A stretch of 64,000 nt of DNA from Chryseobacterium sp. BGARF1 (GTDB lineage: Bacteria; Bacteroidota; Bacteroidia; Flavobacteriales; Weeksellaceae). The notes under the pieces are model-generated. The model worked only from the letters and a program-made list of their open reading frames with translations. It made no database searches and was not told where the DNA came from. Shown piece by piece: positions 35,524 through 44,666 of this stretch. The stretch covers positions 1 to 64,000 of the forward strand of contig NZ_LELA01000079.1 of assembly GCF_001677955.1 (NCBI RefSeq), read 5' to 3'. The stretch's first letter is position 1. Each line of letters begins with the position of its first letter. The position numbers were made by a program, and so were the translations under genes.

Positions 35524-35572
35524 ATTAGCATACAAGCCAAGGAAGGCAAAAAAATAAAGCAGAAAGGCACCA

Positions 35573-38020
35573 ATGAATTACACAGTAAATCAAATTGCAA
35601 ATATCACCAATGCAAATGTTATTGGAGACGGAAGTTTAATGATTAAAAACATTGCTTTTGATAGCCGAATTATTTATTCAACAAAAAATACGGCGTTTAT
35701 TGCCATCAATACTTCAAAAAATTCTGGAGAAAAATTTATAGAATCAGCTATCGACAGAGGAATTACGATTGTTATTTCTGAACATCATTTTCAGCAGTTT
35801 GAAAATATCACGTGGATCATTATCGAAAATTCGGTAGAATTTCTTCAAAAATTATCCAAATATCATTTTGAAAATTCTCATTTAAGATCAATAGGAATTA
35901 CAGGAAGCAACGGAAAAACTATTTTAAAAGAATGGTTATATCAATGTCTCTGGAACGAATTTCCAACGGTAAAAAGCCCCAAAAGTTTTAATTCTCAAAT
36001 CGGTCTTCCTCTTTCTTTGCTACAGATAAATGAGGCTCACAAACTGGGAATTTTTGAAGTAGGAATTTCCAAACCCAATGAAATGGAAAAACTGGAAGGT
36101 ATCTTCCAGCCACAAATTGGTTTATTAACGCATATCGGAACTGCACACCTGGCGAATTTTAGATCTGAGGAAGAGCTGGTTGATGAAAAAATAAAGCTTT
36201 TCAAAGATTCTGAAGTGATCATTTATAACGGAGATAATATATTGGTCCATAAAAAGATAAACGATCTATATTCAAGTAAAAAATTAATTTCTTACGGATT
36301 TAAAAATACGAATGAAGTTTACTTTAAAAATAATATTTCTAAAGACGAAATTGTCATTGTAAAATATTTTGACGAAGAAATATCCTTCCCCGTTCATCAA
36401 AAAGATGAAGCGACTTTAACGAATGCTTTGGCACTTGTAACGGTTTTAAAAGAATTGGATATTAAAAATGAAAAGATCATCGAAAAGATCAACGCTTTAA
36501 AGGCAGTTGAAATGAGATTGGAAGCCATTGAAGGACAAAAAAACAATATCGTCATCAATGATTCTTTTAATCTTGATCTGGACTCTCTTAAGACTGCTCT
36601 TCAGTTTTTAAACGAATATAAAAAGTCTAAAAGATCATTGGTCTTAACAGATATTGTCGGAGTTAATTCAAATTCGAAAGAGCTGTACGAAGAAGTTTCA
36701 GAGTTGGTAAACGAGCAGAACTTTGATTCTGTTTTCTTAATCGGTGACGAAATATCTAAATTCAATGCTTTATTTAAAGCTAAAACTCATACTTTCATTC
36801 ATACTCAAGAATTAATTGACAGTAAATATCTTACAGAAATTGAAAATCAAATTATTTTGCTGAAAGGAGCAAGAAAGTTTGAAATTGAAAAACTAAAAGA
36901 TTTGCTTGAACTAAGAAAGCATGATACGGTTTTAGAGATTAATCTTAATGCACTTCTTCATAATATTAACTATCATAAATCTTTGCTTAAACCCGCCACA
37001 AAGATGATGGCAATGGTAAAAGCAAATTCTTATGGATTAGGAAGCTATGAAATCTCAGAATTCCTTCAGCATCACCACATCGATTATTTAGGAGTTGCCT
37101 TCGTAGATGAAGGTGTCGAATTACGTAAAAAAGGAATTACTGTTCCTATTATTGTAATGAACCCTGAGCAACACAGCTACGAAACGGTAATTGAATATAA
37201 TTTGGAGCCTGAAATATACAGTTTACGAGTTTTGGAATTATTTTATCAGGTAGTTCAGAAATCAGGATACGATAAAAAATATCCTATCCATATCAAATTA
37301 GAAACCGGAATGCATAGACTTGGTTTTAAAGATTTTGAATTGGATCAGTTAAGTGAAATTCTAAGTGATAAAAATTTAAAAGTTCAAAGTATTTTCAGTC
37401 ATCTTTCGTCTGCAGATATACCAGCTGAGAAAGAATTTACTTTAAATCAGCTAAAAACATTTGAAAAGAATTCTTCTTATTTAATAGAAAAACTGGGCTA
37501 CTCTCCTATCCGACATATTTTAAACTCCTCAGGAATTACAAGCTATACCGATTATCAATATGACATGGTAAGAATTGGGATCGGGATGCTCGGAGAATCA
37601 CCAAATAAAGAAGTGCAAAAACAATTGCATTCTGTAGTAAGCTTTAAAACCGTGATCTCACAAATTTCTTTAGTCGAAGATGGAGAATCTGTAGGTTACA
37701 GCAGAAGATTTAAAGCAGATCATCCGACTAAAATTGCCACTATTCCTGTAGGCTATGCAGACGGAATACCAAGATCTATTGGAAACCAAATTGGAAATGT
37801 AGGTATCAATAAAACCTTTGCGCCTATTGTCGGAAGTATTTGCATGGATATGATGATGATTAATATCGACCATATTCCCAATGTAAAAGAAGGTGATACG
37901 GTAACTGTTTTTAATGCAAAACCTAGCCTTAAAGAATTTGCAGAATATTGCAAAACCATAACTTATGAAGTATTAACCTCCATTTCACCACGTGTAAAAC
38001 GGATTTATGTAAAAGATTAA
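35573..38020 (+). CDS. Bifunctional MurF ligase / alanine racemase
   Basis: 815 residues. The N-terminal half (about 1-450) is a MurF-type ligase with P-loop GSNGKT near 112, adding D-Ala-D-Ala to the UDP-MurNAc-tripeptide. The C-terminal half (about 455-815) is an alanine racemase, with the PLP lysine in MVKANSYGLG, HRLGF, SSGITSY and the second-strand CMDMMMINID. The fusion joins D-Ala production with its use. This is a standard arrangement in Bacteroidetes. The MurF half has lost some typical spacing (GSNGKTILKEW). It is in line with tdk and the patatin gene (3 bp apart). Confidence 0.94.
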   Translation: MNYTVNQIANITNANVIGDGSLMIKNIAFDSRIIYSTKNTAFIAINTSKNSGEKFIESAIDRGITIVISEHHFQQFENITWIIIENSVEFLQKLSKYHFENSHLRSIGITGSNGKTILKEWLYQCLWNEFPTVKSPKSFNSQIGLPLSLLQINEAHKLGIFEVGISKPNEMEKLEGIFQPQIGLLTHIGTAHLANFRSEEELVDEKIKLFKDSEVIIYNGDNILVHKKINDLYSSKKLISYGFKNTNEVYFKNNISKDEIVIVKYFDEEISFPVHQKDEATLTNALALVTVLKELDIKNEKIIEKINALKAVEMRLEAIEGQKNNIVINDSFNLDLDSLKTALQFLNEYKKSKRSLVLTDIVGVNSNSKELYEEVSELVNEQNFDSVFLIGDEISKFNALFKAKTHTFIHTQELIDSKYLTEIENQIILLKGARKFEIEKLKDLLELRKHDTVLEINLNALLHNINYHKSLLKPATKMMAMVKANSYGLGSYEISEFLQHHHIDYLGVAFVDEGVELRKKGITVPIIVMNPEQHSYETVIEYNLEPEIYSLRVLELFYQVVQKSGYDKKYPIHIKLETGMHRLGFKDFELDQLSEILSDKNLKVQSIFSHLSSADIPAEKEFTLNQLKTFEKNSSYLIEKLGYSPIRHILNSSGITSYTDYQYDMVRIGIGMLGESPNKEVQKQLHSVVSFKTVISQISLVEDGESVGYSRRFKADHPTKIATIPVGYADGIPRSIGNQIGNVGINKTFAPIVGSICMDMMMINIDHIPNVKEGDTVTVFNAKPSLKEFAEYCKTITYEVLTSISPRVKRIYVKD

Positions 38021-38022
38021 CT

Positions 38023-40179
38023 ATGAAAAAGCTCCTTACTTTTCTGTTCATATTTCAACTCCTTTTGATACAGTCTCAGGTAAAGAAAGATTTGGTAATT
38101 CCTAAAAATCCTAAAATAGGACTCTCACTTGCGGGAGGTGGAGCAAAAGGTTTTTCTCATGTAGGTGTTCTTAAAGTGTTAGATTCTTTAGGCGTAAAAG
38201 TAGATTATATTTCCGGCACAAGTATGGGAGCCATCGTGGGAGGTTTGTATGCTTCCGGATATTCTGGTAAAGAGATTGAAAAAATTGTGATGGATACCGA
38301 TTTTTATTCCTTAATCAGAGATCCAAAATCGAGAAAAGAAAGTTCATTTTTCAATAAATCTGTCGATAAATATCTTTTTTCTATTCCATTAAAAAACGGA
38401 AAAATCACCCTTCCCTCTTCAATCAGCTCTGGACAAAAAAATGTCTATCTCCTGAAAGAATTATTCAAAAACGTTTCCAGCGTTAATGATTTCTCAAAAC
38501 TTCCTATTCCTTTTATGTGTGTTGCCACCAATCTTGAAAGCGGAAATATGCAGATATTTGAAAGCGGCGACTTGGTACAGTCTATCATGGCAAGCTCGGC
38601 ATTTCCTTCATTAATGGATCCCGTAAAGATTGGAGACAGCATTTATATTGACGGAGCAATGACAGTCAATTATCCTTCAAAACCTCTAAAAGATAAGGGC
38701 ATTGATATTGTAATTGGTGTAGATCTAAATCAGGATTTATCTAAAAGAGAAGATTTGAATAATATTATTTCAATTCTAAACCAAGTCATAGATTTTGGCA
38801 TTCAAAAAGACACCAGAAGACAGTATAAACATACCGATATCAATATTAAACCTAATCTTACCGGAATGACTGCTACAAGCTACGACGATAAGAAAAAAAT
38901 TCTTGATAGCGGATACGTGGAAGGTTTAAAATACGCTGCAATATTAGACCAGTTACCAAAAAGAGAGTTCGGCCGTCTCAGACAGGCTGTAAATCCTATT
39001 TATTCTAATGTTTATAAGATTGACAGCATTTCTATAGATGGTGGTAAAATTTACGGGAAAAACTATGTTCTCGGAAAAATGGGACTTCGTCTCCCATCAA
39101 TGCAGACGTATGGAAGCATCAATAAAGGTCTAGACAAATTGGTAGCGACCAATAATTACAGTTTTATTAATTACGATATCGTTACAGAAAACAACTTCAA
39201 CTATCTGAAATTATATGTAACCGAAGATGAAGCAAGACACTTTCTGAAAGTAGGACTTCATTATGATGAAATTTTCAAAACCGGACTTTTATTAAATTAT
39301 TCAGCTAAGAGGCTTTTATTTAAAAATTCGAATCTATCATTCGATGTGGTTGTGGGGGATAAACCTAGATATTATTTAAATTATTTTATAGACAACGGAT
39401 ATATTCCCGGTTTTGGTATCTATTCTTCAGGAATGAGTTTTGATATAAAAAATAACTTAAATATCAATACCGACAAATGGAACTGGCTTCGCAATGAAGC
39501 GTATATACAATCTGTTTGGAAAGATAAATTCGCAATAGGAACAGGAATGAGCCATGACTATTTTGAAGCCGAAATAAACGGTTTAAACAAGCGATACAAC
39601 CGCTTTTTAAACCCTTACGTCTTTGTGAAAAGTGACACTCAAAATGACCGCGACTTCCCTACCAAAGGCTTTTACCTTTATGCTGAAGGAAAGGTTATAG
39701 ACTTAATGAAATCTGAAGTTGAAAAAAGACTTATTCAAGTAAAAGCCGATGTAAAAATCAATCTTCCCATTACAAAACAACTAAGCTACCACCTTAATCT
39801 TTATGGAGGTATTACCATCGGAGACAATCTCCCAGAATATTATCAATACAGATTAGGAGGAATATTTGAACAAAATATTATGAATTTCAAAAACTTTTCA
39901 GGTTTTTATTTCGCACAGCTTAATACCAATAATGTAGTTTTTGTTTCAAATGATCTTCAGTTTAAATTTTATAAAAATCTATTTTTGAGCGGAAATTTTT
40001 CTTTCGCCAATCTCTCTGATGACATCAGTTTTGAAGACGCTGTAAAAGTAAATTACAGCTCCGTGGGAGCTACATTAGGTTACAAATCACCATTTGGACA
40101 AATAAAACTGAACTTCAGTCACTCACTAAAAAATAACCAAAAAGGCATATTCAGTGTTATATTAGGGCACTGGTTTTAA
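38023..40179 (+). CDS. Patatin-like phospholipase with outer-membrane barrel
   Basis: 718 residues. A signal peptide (about 1-18) leads into a patatin domain with GLSLAGGGAKGFSH (oxyanion loop), nucleophile GTSMG near 65-69 and the DGA aspartate near 210. A POTRA-like segment (about 320-390) and a C-terminal 16-strand-type BamA/surface-antigen barrel ending SVILGHWF follow. Patatin, POTRA and barrel in one chain match the PlpD-type (type Vd) layout. It should be an outer-membrane lipid hydrolase. It starts 2 bp after murF-alr and is followed at 4 bp by ybeY. Confidence 0.9.
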   Translation: MKKLLTFLFIFQLLLIQSQVKKDLVIPKNPKIGLSLAGGGAKGFSHVGVLKVLDSLGVKVDYISGTSMGAIVGGLYASGYSGKEIEKIVMDTDFYSLIRDPKSRKESSFFNKSVDKYLFSIPLKNGKITLPSSISSGQKNVYLLKELFKNVSSVNDFSKLPIPFMCVATNLESGNMQIFESGDLVQSIMASSAFPSLMDPVKIGDSIYIDGAMTVNYPSKPLKDKGIDIVIGVDLNQDLSKREDLNNIISILNQVIDFGIQKDTRRQYKHTDINIKPNLTGMTATSYDDKKKILDSGYVEGLKYAAILDQLPKREFGRLRQAVNPIYSNVYKIDSISIDGGKIYGKNYVLGKMGLRLPSMQTYGSINKGLDKLVATNNYSFINYDIVTENNFNYLKLYVTEDEARHFLKVGLHYDEIFKTGLLLNYSAKRLLFKNSNLSFDVVVGDKPRYYLNYFIDNGYIPGFGIYSSGMSFDIKNNLNINTDKWNWLRNEAYIQSVWKDKFAIGTGMSHDYFEAEINGLNKRYNRFLNPYVFVKSDTQNDRDFPTKGFYLYAEGKVIDLMKSEVEKRLIQVKADVKINLPITKQLSYHLNLYGGITIGDNLPEYYQYRLGGIFEQNIMNFKNFSGFYFAQLNTNNVVFVSNDLQFKFYKNLFLSGNFSFANLSDDISFEDAVKVNYSSVGATLGYKSPFGQIKLNFSHSLKNNQKGIFSVILGHWF

Positions 40180-40183
40180 AAAA

Positions 40184-40591
40184 ATGATACAATTCTTTTA
40201 CGAAAATTTACCAGAATCGGTAAATACAGAATACACAAAATGGTTGAAAGACATCATTCTTTCAGAAGACAAAAAATTAGGAGAAATCAATTATATCTTC
40301 TGTAACGATGAGTATTTATTGAAAGTAAACCAAGATTATCTTCAGCACGATTACTACACAGACATCATCACTTTCGACTATGTGAAAGGCAAAACAATAA
40401 GCGGAGAGATTTTTGTATCTTTGCAGCGCATTTTAGACAACGCTTCTACCCTATCCAAAAATTATGAAGAAGAACTTAGAAGAGTCTTAGCTCACGGAAT
40501 TCTTCATCTTTCAGGATACAAAGATAAAACCGAGGAAGAAGAACAGTTAATGCGAAGCAAAGAAGATTATTATTTAGCAAAATACAAATAA
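40184..40591 (+). CDS. ybeY: Endoribonuclease YbeY, rRNA maturation
   Basis: 135 residues. YbeY matures the 16S rRNA 3' end and works in ribosome quality control. The family core is present: YTDIITFDY, ISGEIFVSL and AHGILHLSGYKDKTEEEE. The classical zinc motif is HGxLHLxGxDH; here the first two His are kept and the third is replaced by Asp in GYKD. I believe this is usual for Bacteroidetes. It begins 4 bp after the patatin gene stop and is the last gene before the first parS site. Confidence 0.93.
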   Translation: MIQFFYENLPESVNTEYTKWLKDIILSEDKKLGEINYIFCNDEYLLKVNQDYLQHDYYTDIITFDYVKGKTISGEIFVSLQRILDNASTLSKNYEEELRRVLAHGILHLSGYKDKTEEEEQLMRSKEDYYLAKYK

Positions 40592-40594
40592 GCT

Positions 40595-40683
40595 TTTTTA
40601 GGAGCTTTTTCCCGCTCTCCGCACTCGCTATTTTCTTTAAAAAAAAGAAAATGAGCTCAAACAAATGCTACGATCGGGGCTAA
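40595..40683. repeat. Degenerate intergenic repeat element
   Basis: Begins AGGAGCTTTTTCCCGCTCTC and ends ACGATCGGGGCTA, a pattern I recognise as a short dispersed element of flavobacterial genomes with complementary ends. A TTTTCTTT and AAAGAAAA pair lies in the middle. It sits between ybeY and the first parS. Confidence 0.5.
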
Positions 40684-40726
40684 ATAAAACACTTTACAAG
40701 CAGTTTTCACTTGTAAATTCGAAAAA

Positions 40727-40742
40727 TGTTTCACGTGAAACA
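40727..40742. promoter_or_regulatory. parS site 1 (ParB binding)
   Basis: TGTTTCACGTGAAACA is an exact match to the general bacterial parS palindrome, TGTTNCACGTGAAACA. The dyad extends to 24 bp (40723-40746). It lies 46 bp upstream of mnmG. ParB spreads from such sites to organise chromosome origins. Confidence 0.93.
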
Positions 40743-40787
40743 TTTTATAAAAAGATTAAAATTTAAGGCTTAAAACAAGCAATAAAA

Positions 40788-42650
40788 ATGATTTCAGAAA
40801 TATACGATGTAATTGTAGTAGGTGCAGGTCACGCAGGTTGCGAAGCTGCTGCTGCTGCTGCCAATTTAGGGTCAAAAACTTTATTGGTTACAATGAATAT
40901 GCAAACCATTGGGCAAATGAGTTGCAACCCAGCCATGGGTGGAATTGCCAAAGGACAAATCGTAAGAGAAATCGATGCGATGGGAGGTTATTCAGGAATT
41001 ATTGCAGACAAATCTGCAATCCAGTTTAAGATGCTCAACCTTTCAAAAGGTCCTGCAATGTGGTCTCCAAGAACACAAAATGACAGAATGCTTTTCGCAG
41101 AAGAATGGCGTTTTGCCTTAGAGAATACCCCGAATCTTGATTTCTTTCAAGACATGGTAAAAAGCTTAATTATAGAAAATAATAAAGCTGTAGGTGTTAT
41201 AACTTCTTTAGGTATAAAAATAAGATCCAAATCAGTTGTATTAACAAACGGTACTTTCTTGAATGGCTTAATTCATGTTGGAGATAAACAATTAGGAGGC
41301 GGAAGAATGGGTGAGCCAAGAGCTTTTGGAATCACCGAACAATTGGTTTCTTTAGGTTTTGAAGCTGGAAGAATGAAGACCGGTACTCCACCCAGAGTAG
41401 ATGGAAGAAGCCTCGATTATTCTAAAATGGAAGAACAAAGAGGTGATCAAAATCCTCAAAAGTTCAGTTACTTAGATAGTCCTAAATTAACCAAACAATT
41501 AAGTTGTCATATTGTTTATACCAATGAAGCAGTACATGATATTTTACGTGAAGGTTTTGATAGAAGTCCAATGTTTAATGGTACAATTCAAAGTTTAGGC
41601 CCAAGATATTGCCCAAGTATTGAAGATAAAATCAATCGTTTTGCAGAAAGAAACAGACATCAACTATTTGTAGAACCTGAAGGTTGGAAGACTGTAGAAA
41701 TCTATGTTAATGGTTTTAGTTCTTCTCTTCCAGAAGATGTACAAATTAAAGCAATGAAGCACATCCCAGGATTTGAAAATGTAAAAGTATTCAGACCAGG
41801 CTATGCTATTGAGTATGATTACTTCCCCCCTACTCAGTTAAAGCATACTTTAGAAACAAAATTAGTAGATAATTTATATTTTGCTGGGCAAATCAACGGT
41901 ACAACTGGTTATGAAGAAGCTGCCGGACAAGGATTAATGGCAGGTATTAATGCACATAATAAAGTTCATGAAAAAGATGAATTTATTCTAAACAGAGATG
42001 AAGCTTATATAGGTGTTCTTATTGATGATCTTATTACAAAAGGAACAGAGGAACCTTATAGAATGTTTACCTCAAGAGCTGAATACCGACTTCTTTTAAG
42101 ACAAGATAATGCAGATATCCGACTTACTGAAAAAGCATATCATTTAGGTTTAGCAAAAGAAGAAAGGCTAAAAAGAGTTGAAGAGAAAATCGCTAAAAGT
42201 CAGGAACTTGAAACGTTTTTACGAGAAACTTCTTTAAAGCCAGGAATTATCAATCCTGTTCTTGAAAGCATGGAAAGTAATCCTGTAGATCAAGCCTACA
42301 GAGCTGCACAATTTCTTACAAGACCTAATATTACCCTTGAAAAACTGGAAGAAATTGATTTTATAAAAGAAGTTTCTTCAAAATACAATGATGAAGTAAG
42401 AGAACAAGCGGAAGTAAACATCAAGTATAAAGGTTATATCGAAAAGGAAAAAGAAAATGTTGCAAAGCTTAATCGTTTAGAAAATGTAAAAATTCCTGAA
42501 GATTTTGATTATTTAAAAATATCTAGTCTTTCTGCAGAAGCTAAACAAAAGATGAACAAAGTAAGACCTAAAACAGTAGCTCAAGCAGGTAGAATAAGCG
42601 GTGTTTCACCAGCCGATATAAACGTTTTACTAATCTATTTAGGGCGTTAA
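40788..42650 (+). CDS. mnmG: tRNA uridine-5-carboxymethylaminomethyl modification enzyme MnmG
   Basis: 620 residues, standard length. With MnmE it puts the carboxymethylaminomethyl group on wobble uridines. The FAD-binding VVGAGHAGCEAA is at residues 10-21; SCNPAMGGIAKGQ, GRMKTGTPPRVDG, CPSIEDK and the FAGQINGTTGYEEAAGQG block are all present. The C-terminal helical domain that meets MnmE ends with INVLLIYLGR. It is flanked on both sides by parS palindromes, and in many bacteria this gene lies near the origin. MnmA, for the same base, is at 10.5 kb. Confidence 0.97.
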   Translation: MISEIYDVIVVGAGHAGCEAAAAAANLGSKTLLVTMNMQTIGQMSCNPAMGGIAKGQIVREIDAMGGYSGIIADKSAIQFKMLNLSKGPAMWSPRTQNDRMLFAEEWRFALENTPNLDFFQDMVKSLIIENNKAVGVITSLGIKIRSKSVVLTNGTFLNGLIHVGDKQLGGGRMGEPRAFGITEQLVSLGFEAGRMKTGTPPRVDGRSLDYSKMEEQRGDQNPQKFSYLDSPKLTKQLSCHIVYTNEAVHDILREGFDRSPMFNGTIQSLGPRYCPSIEDKINRFAERNRHQLFVEPEGWKTVEIYVNGFSSSLPEDVQIKAMKHIPGFENVKVFRPGYAIEYDYFPPTQLKHTLETKLVDNLYFAGQINGTTGYEEAAGQGLMAGINAHNKVHEKDEFILNRDEAYIGVLIDDLITKGTEEPYRMFTSRAEYRLLLRQDNADIRLTEKAYHLGLAKEERLKRVEEKIAKSQELETFLRETSLKPGIINPVLESMESNPVDQAYRAAQFLTRPNITLEKLEEIDFIKEVSSKYNDEVREQAEVNIKYKGYIEKEKENVAKLNRLENVKIPEDFDYLKISSLSAEAKQKMNKVRPKTVAQAGRISGVSPADINVLLIYLGR

Positions 42651-42658
42651 ACATAAAA

Positions 42659-42674
42659 TGTTTCACGTGAAACA
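42659..42674. promoter_or_regulatory. parS site 2 (ParB binding)
   Basis: A second exact TGTTTCACGTGAAACA, with an extended dyad from 42656 to 42677, lies 9 bp after mnmG. Sites 1 and 2 are 1.93 kb apart. Confidence 0.93.
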
Positions 42675-42764
42675 TTTGTAAAATAAAAACAAAAATTAAG
42701 GTGTTTATGAGCTTATTTTATTAACTCTGAATATCTTAATTTTTAATTTAAAAGAACATACTCA

Positions 42765-43586
42765 ATGAAAATAAAAGATTATTTTCTTTCTCAGGAAATA
42801 TTTGAAATAAAAGAAACAGAAACAAAAGGAGTTTTTAAGACCTCTCCTATTCCATCGAATATTTCTAAATACTATGAAAGTGAAGATTACATTTCTCATC
42901 ATCAGGATTCTGGAAGTTTGAAAGAAAAACTTTATAAATTTTTACAGTCTTTTAATTTACAGTATAAAAAAACAATCCTTTTAGACCGAATTAAAAAAGG
43001 TTCAAGAGTATTAGATTATGGTTGTGGTGCAGGACAGTTTGTAAAATTCATAGAAAATGATTTTGAAACTTTTGGGTTTGAGCCCAATTCAGATGCTTTA
43101 AAAGCAGTTCATAATAAAATTACAAAAGCAACAATTTTAGATTCTATAAATTCCATTGAAGACCAAAGTTTAGATGCTATAACACTTTGGCATGTTTTCG
43201 AGCACGTGGAAAATCAAGATGAGATGCTAGAAATTTTTAATAAAAAATTAAAAGATAAAGGTTTACTCATTATTGCTGTTCCCAACCCAACTTCTTACGA
43301 TGCAAAACATTATAAAGAATTTTGGGCAGCCTACGACGTACCGAGACATATTTATCATTTTTCTAAAAATGGAATGGAAAATTTAATTTCTAAAAAACCA
43401 AATTGGAAATTGAGAAAAATAAAACCTTTGGTATTAGATTCCTACTACATCTCAATGTTGAGCGAAAAATACAAAAAATCACCATTTTTTTGGCTAAAAG
43501 CAGTAATTCACGGAACTATTTCTAACATAAAGGCTCTTTTTTCAAACGAATTTTCAAGTTTGATATACATTATCGAAAAAAGATAG
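42765..43586 (+). CDS. Class I SAM-dependent methyltransferase
   Basis: 273 residues. The methyltransferase fold is marked by motif I (VLDYGCGAGQFV), motif II (TFGFEPNSDALKA) and the post-II strand DAITLWHVFEHV, ending with the LLIIAVPNPTSYDAKHYKEFW region. This is the pattern of small-molecule, lipid or glycan methyltransferases (UbiG-like). No N-terminal partner domain is visible, and the substrate cannot be read. The first 50 residues (FLSQEIFEIKETETKGVF) resemble the lead of methyltransferases in surface-glycan loci. It follows the second parS and is closed by its own terminator. Confidence 0.88.
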   Translation: MKIKDYFLSQEIFEIKETETKGVFKTSPIPSNISKYYESEDYISHHQDSGSLKEKLYKFLQSFNLQYKKTILLDRIKKGSRVLDYGCGAGQFVKFIENDFETFGFEPNSDALKAVHNKITKATILDSINSIEDQSLDAITLWHVFEHVENQDEMLEIFNKKLKDKGLLIIAVPNPTSYDAKHYKEFWAAYDVPRHIYHFSKNGMENLISKKPNWKLRKIKPLVLDSYYISMLSEKYKKSPFFWLKAVIHGTISNIKALFSNEFSSLIYIIEKR

Positions 43587-43645
43587 AAAATCGATTTTTA
43601 ACCTATTTATAAAGGTTGATTTTTGATAATTTTCACTAAAAAAAT

Positions 43646-43680
43646 AAAAACTCGAGATACAATCTCGAGTTTTTTATTTT
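43646..43680 (+). terminator. Terminator after the methyltransferase gene
   Basis: AAAAACTCGAGAT pairs with ATCTCGAGTTTTT around ACA (loop 43659-43661), with T-runs after it. Confidence 0.9.
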
Positions 43681-43794
43681 TATTCAACCACTCCCCTACT
43701 CTATTTATTCATCATTGATTTTTCTAAAAATTAGAATTTTAAAAATTAAATATTCTATTTTTAAAAATATTAGCAATGCGTTAATAAATTAAAT

Positions 43795-44560
43795 CATTAA
43801 TCAAGATTAAAAATAAATTCCAGCTAGAACTAACTGGTTGAGAATCTCACAGAATTTTTTAATTTATGATAAGCACAGTACAGAAGAGTGAAAACAGCAG
43901 AGCATGAAAAAAAAATACTAAGAATTATATATTTTATTTTTTGGGATTAATTTTAGAAATAATTATAAAACTAAAGATTCAAACTAAGGCTCTGAGAATC
44001 TCATAAAATTTTTAAAATAAACACAAGTACAGTACAGGAGATTTAAAATAGGACTAAATGAAACCAAAAAAATCAAGAATTGTAAATTTTACTTTACTGA
44101 ATCAAGTTTGATAATTTAGAAATAATTACAAACTCAAATTAAGCCGCTGAGAATCTCATATAATTTTTTAAGCCAACACAAGTACAGTACAGGAGATTCA
44201 AAATGGCATTAACTGAAAAAAGAAGATATCAAGAATTATATATTTTTCTTCTTGGGATTACAATAATGGAGATTTGAAAATATAGAAATAATTGCGAGTT
44301 CAAATAAAGCCCTTGAGAATCTCATAGAATTTTTTAAACTAAGATAAGTACAGTATAAGAGATTCAAAACAACACTAAATGAAAAAGAAAATACTAAGAA
44401 TTAAATACATTATATTTTTTCTATTAGGTTATGAAGATTTGAAAATCTAGAAATACTTACGAGTTCAATTAAAGCCTCTGAGAATCTTATATAATTTATT
44501 TGATTGGTGCTAATACAGTATAGCAGCAGGAGAAAGCAGTAAAATTTTCTAAAATACAGT
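43795..44560. repeat. Tandem array of about five degenerate 155-166 bp units
   Basis: Each unit carries GAGAATCTCA (starts 43840, 43994, 44149, 44315; GAGAATCTTA at 44480), an AT run, AAGTACAGTACAGGAGATT or a variant, then an AT-rich tail and a TAGAAATAATTxC block before AAAGCC and the next unit. Spacings are 154, 155, 166 and 165 bp. In the third and fourth units GAATCTC can pair with the following GAGATTC, and in the second by a G-T pair; the first and last are more decayed. No coding frame covers it. It fills most of the 1.08 kb gap between the methyltransferase gene and pgk; I can name no function. Confidence 0.85.
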
Positions 44561-44615
44561 TTGTAACTTGGGCAGGAATGCAAATAATATTTATCCTCGT
44601 AAGAAATTATATTAA

Positions 44616-44662
44616 AATTGAAAGTCGGTTGTAATATATAGCCGACTTTCAATTATTTTTAT
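44616..44662. terminator. Bidirectional terminator after pgk and the repeat array
   Basis: AATTGAAAGTCGG (44616-44628) pairs perfectly with CCGACTTTCAATT (44642-44654). Plus-strand ATTTTTAT follows, minus-strand TTTAATAT follows. It ends pgk and would also stop any rightward transcript of the array. Confidence 0.85.
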
Positions 44663-44666
44663 AAAT

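Noticed and set aside
37989-37994. parS-like CACGTG at the end of murF-alr
   Set aside because: Flanks (TTTCAC and TAAAAC) do not form the palindrome; it is a codon coincidence.
35573-38020. MurF-alanine racemase fusion as a novelty
   Set aside because: It is the normal arrangement in Bacteroidetes.
43203-43208. Third parS (CACGTG in the methyltransferase gene)
   Set aside because: Only the central hexamer matches. The flanks are TTCGAG and GAAAAT, so the 16 bp palindrome is absent and the site is coding.
44285-44325. tRNA
   Set aside because: GAGTTCAAAT in the array resembles a T-loop, but no paired acceptor, anticodon or D arm surrounds it, and it is repeated in changed form in other units.
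43795-44560. CRISPR array
   Set aside because: The units are 154-166 bp long and similar through their whole length. CRISPR needs short identical repeats with unrelated spacers of similar size, and no cas gene is near.
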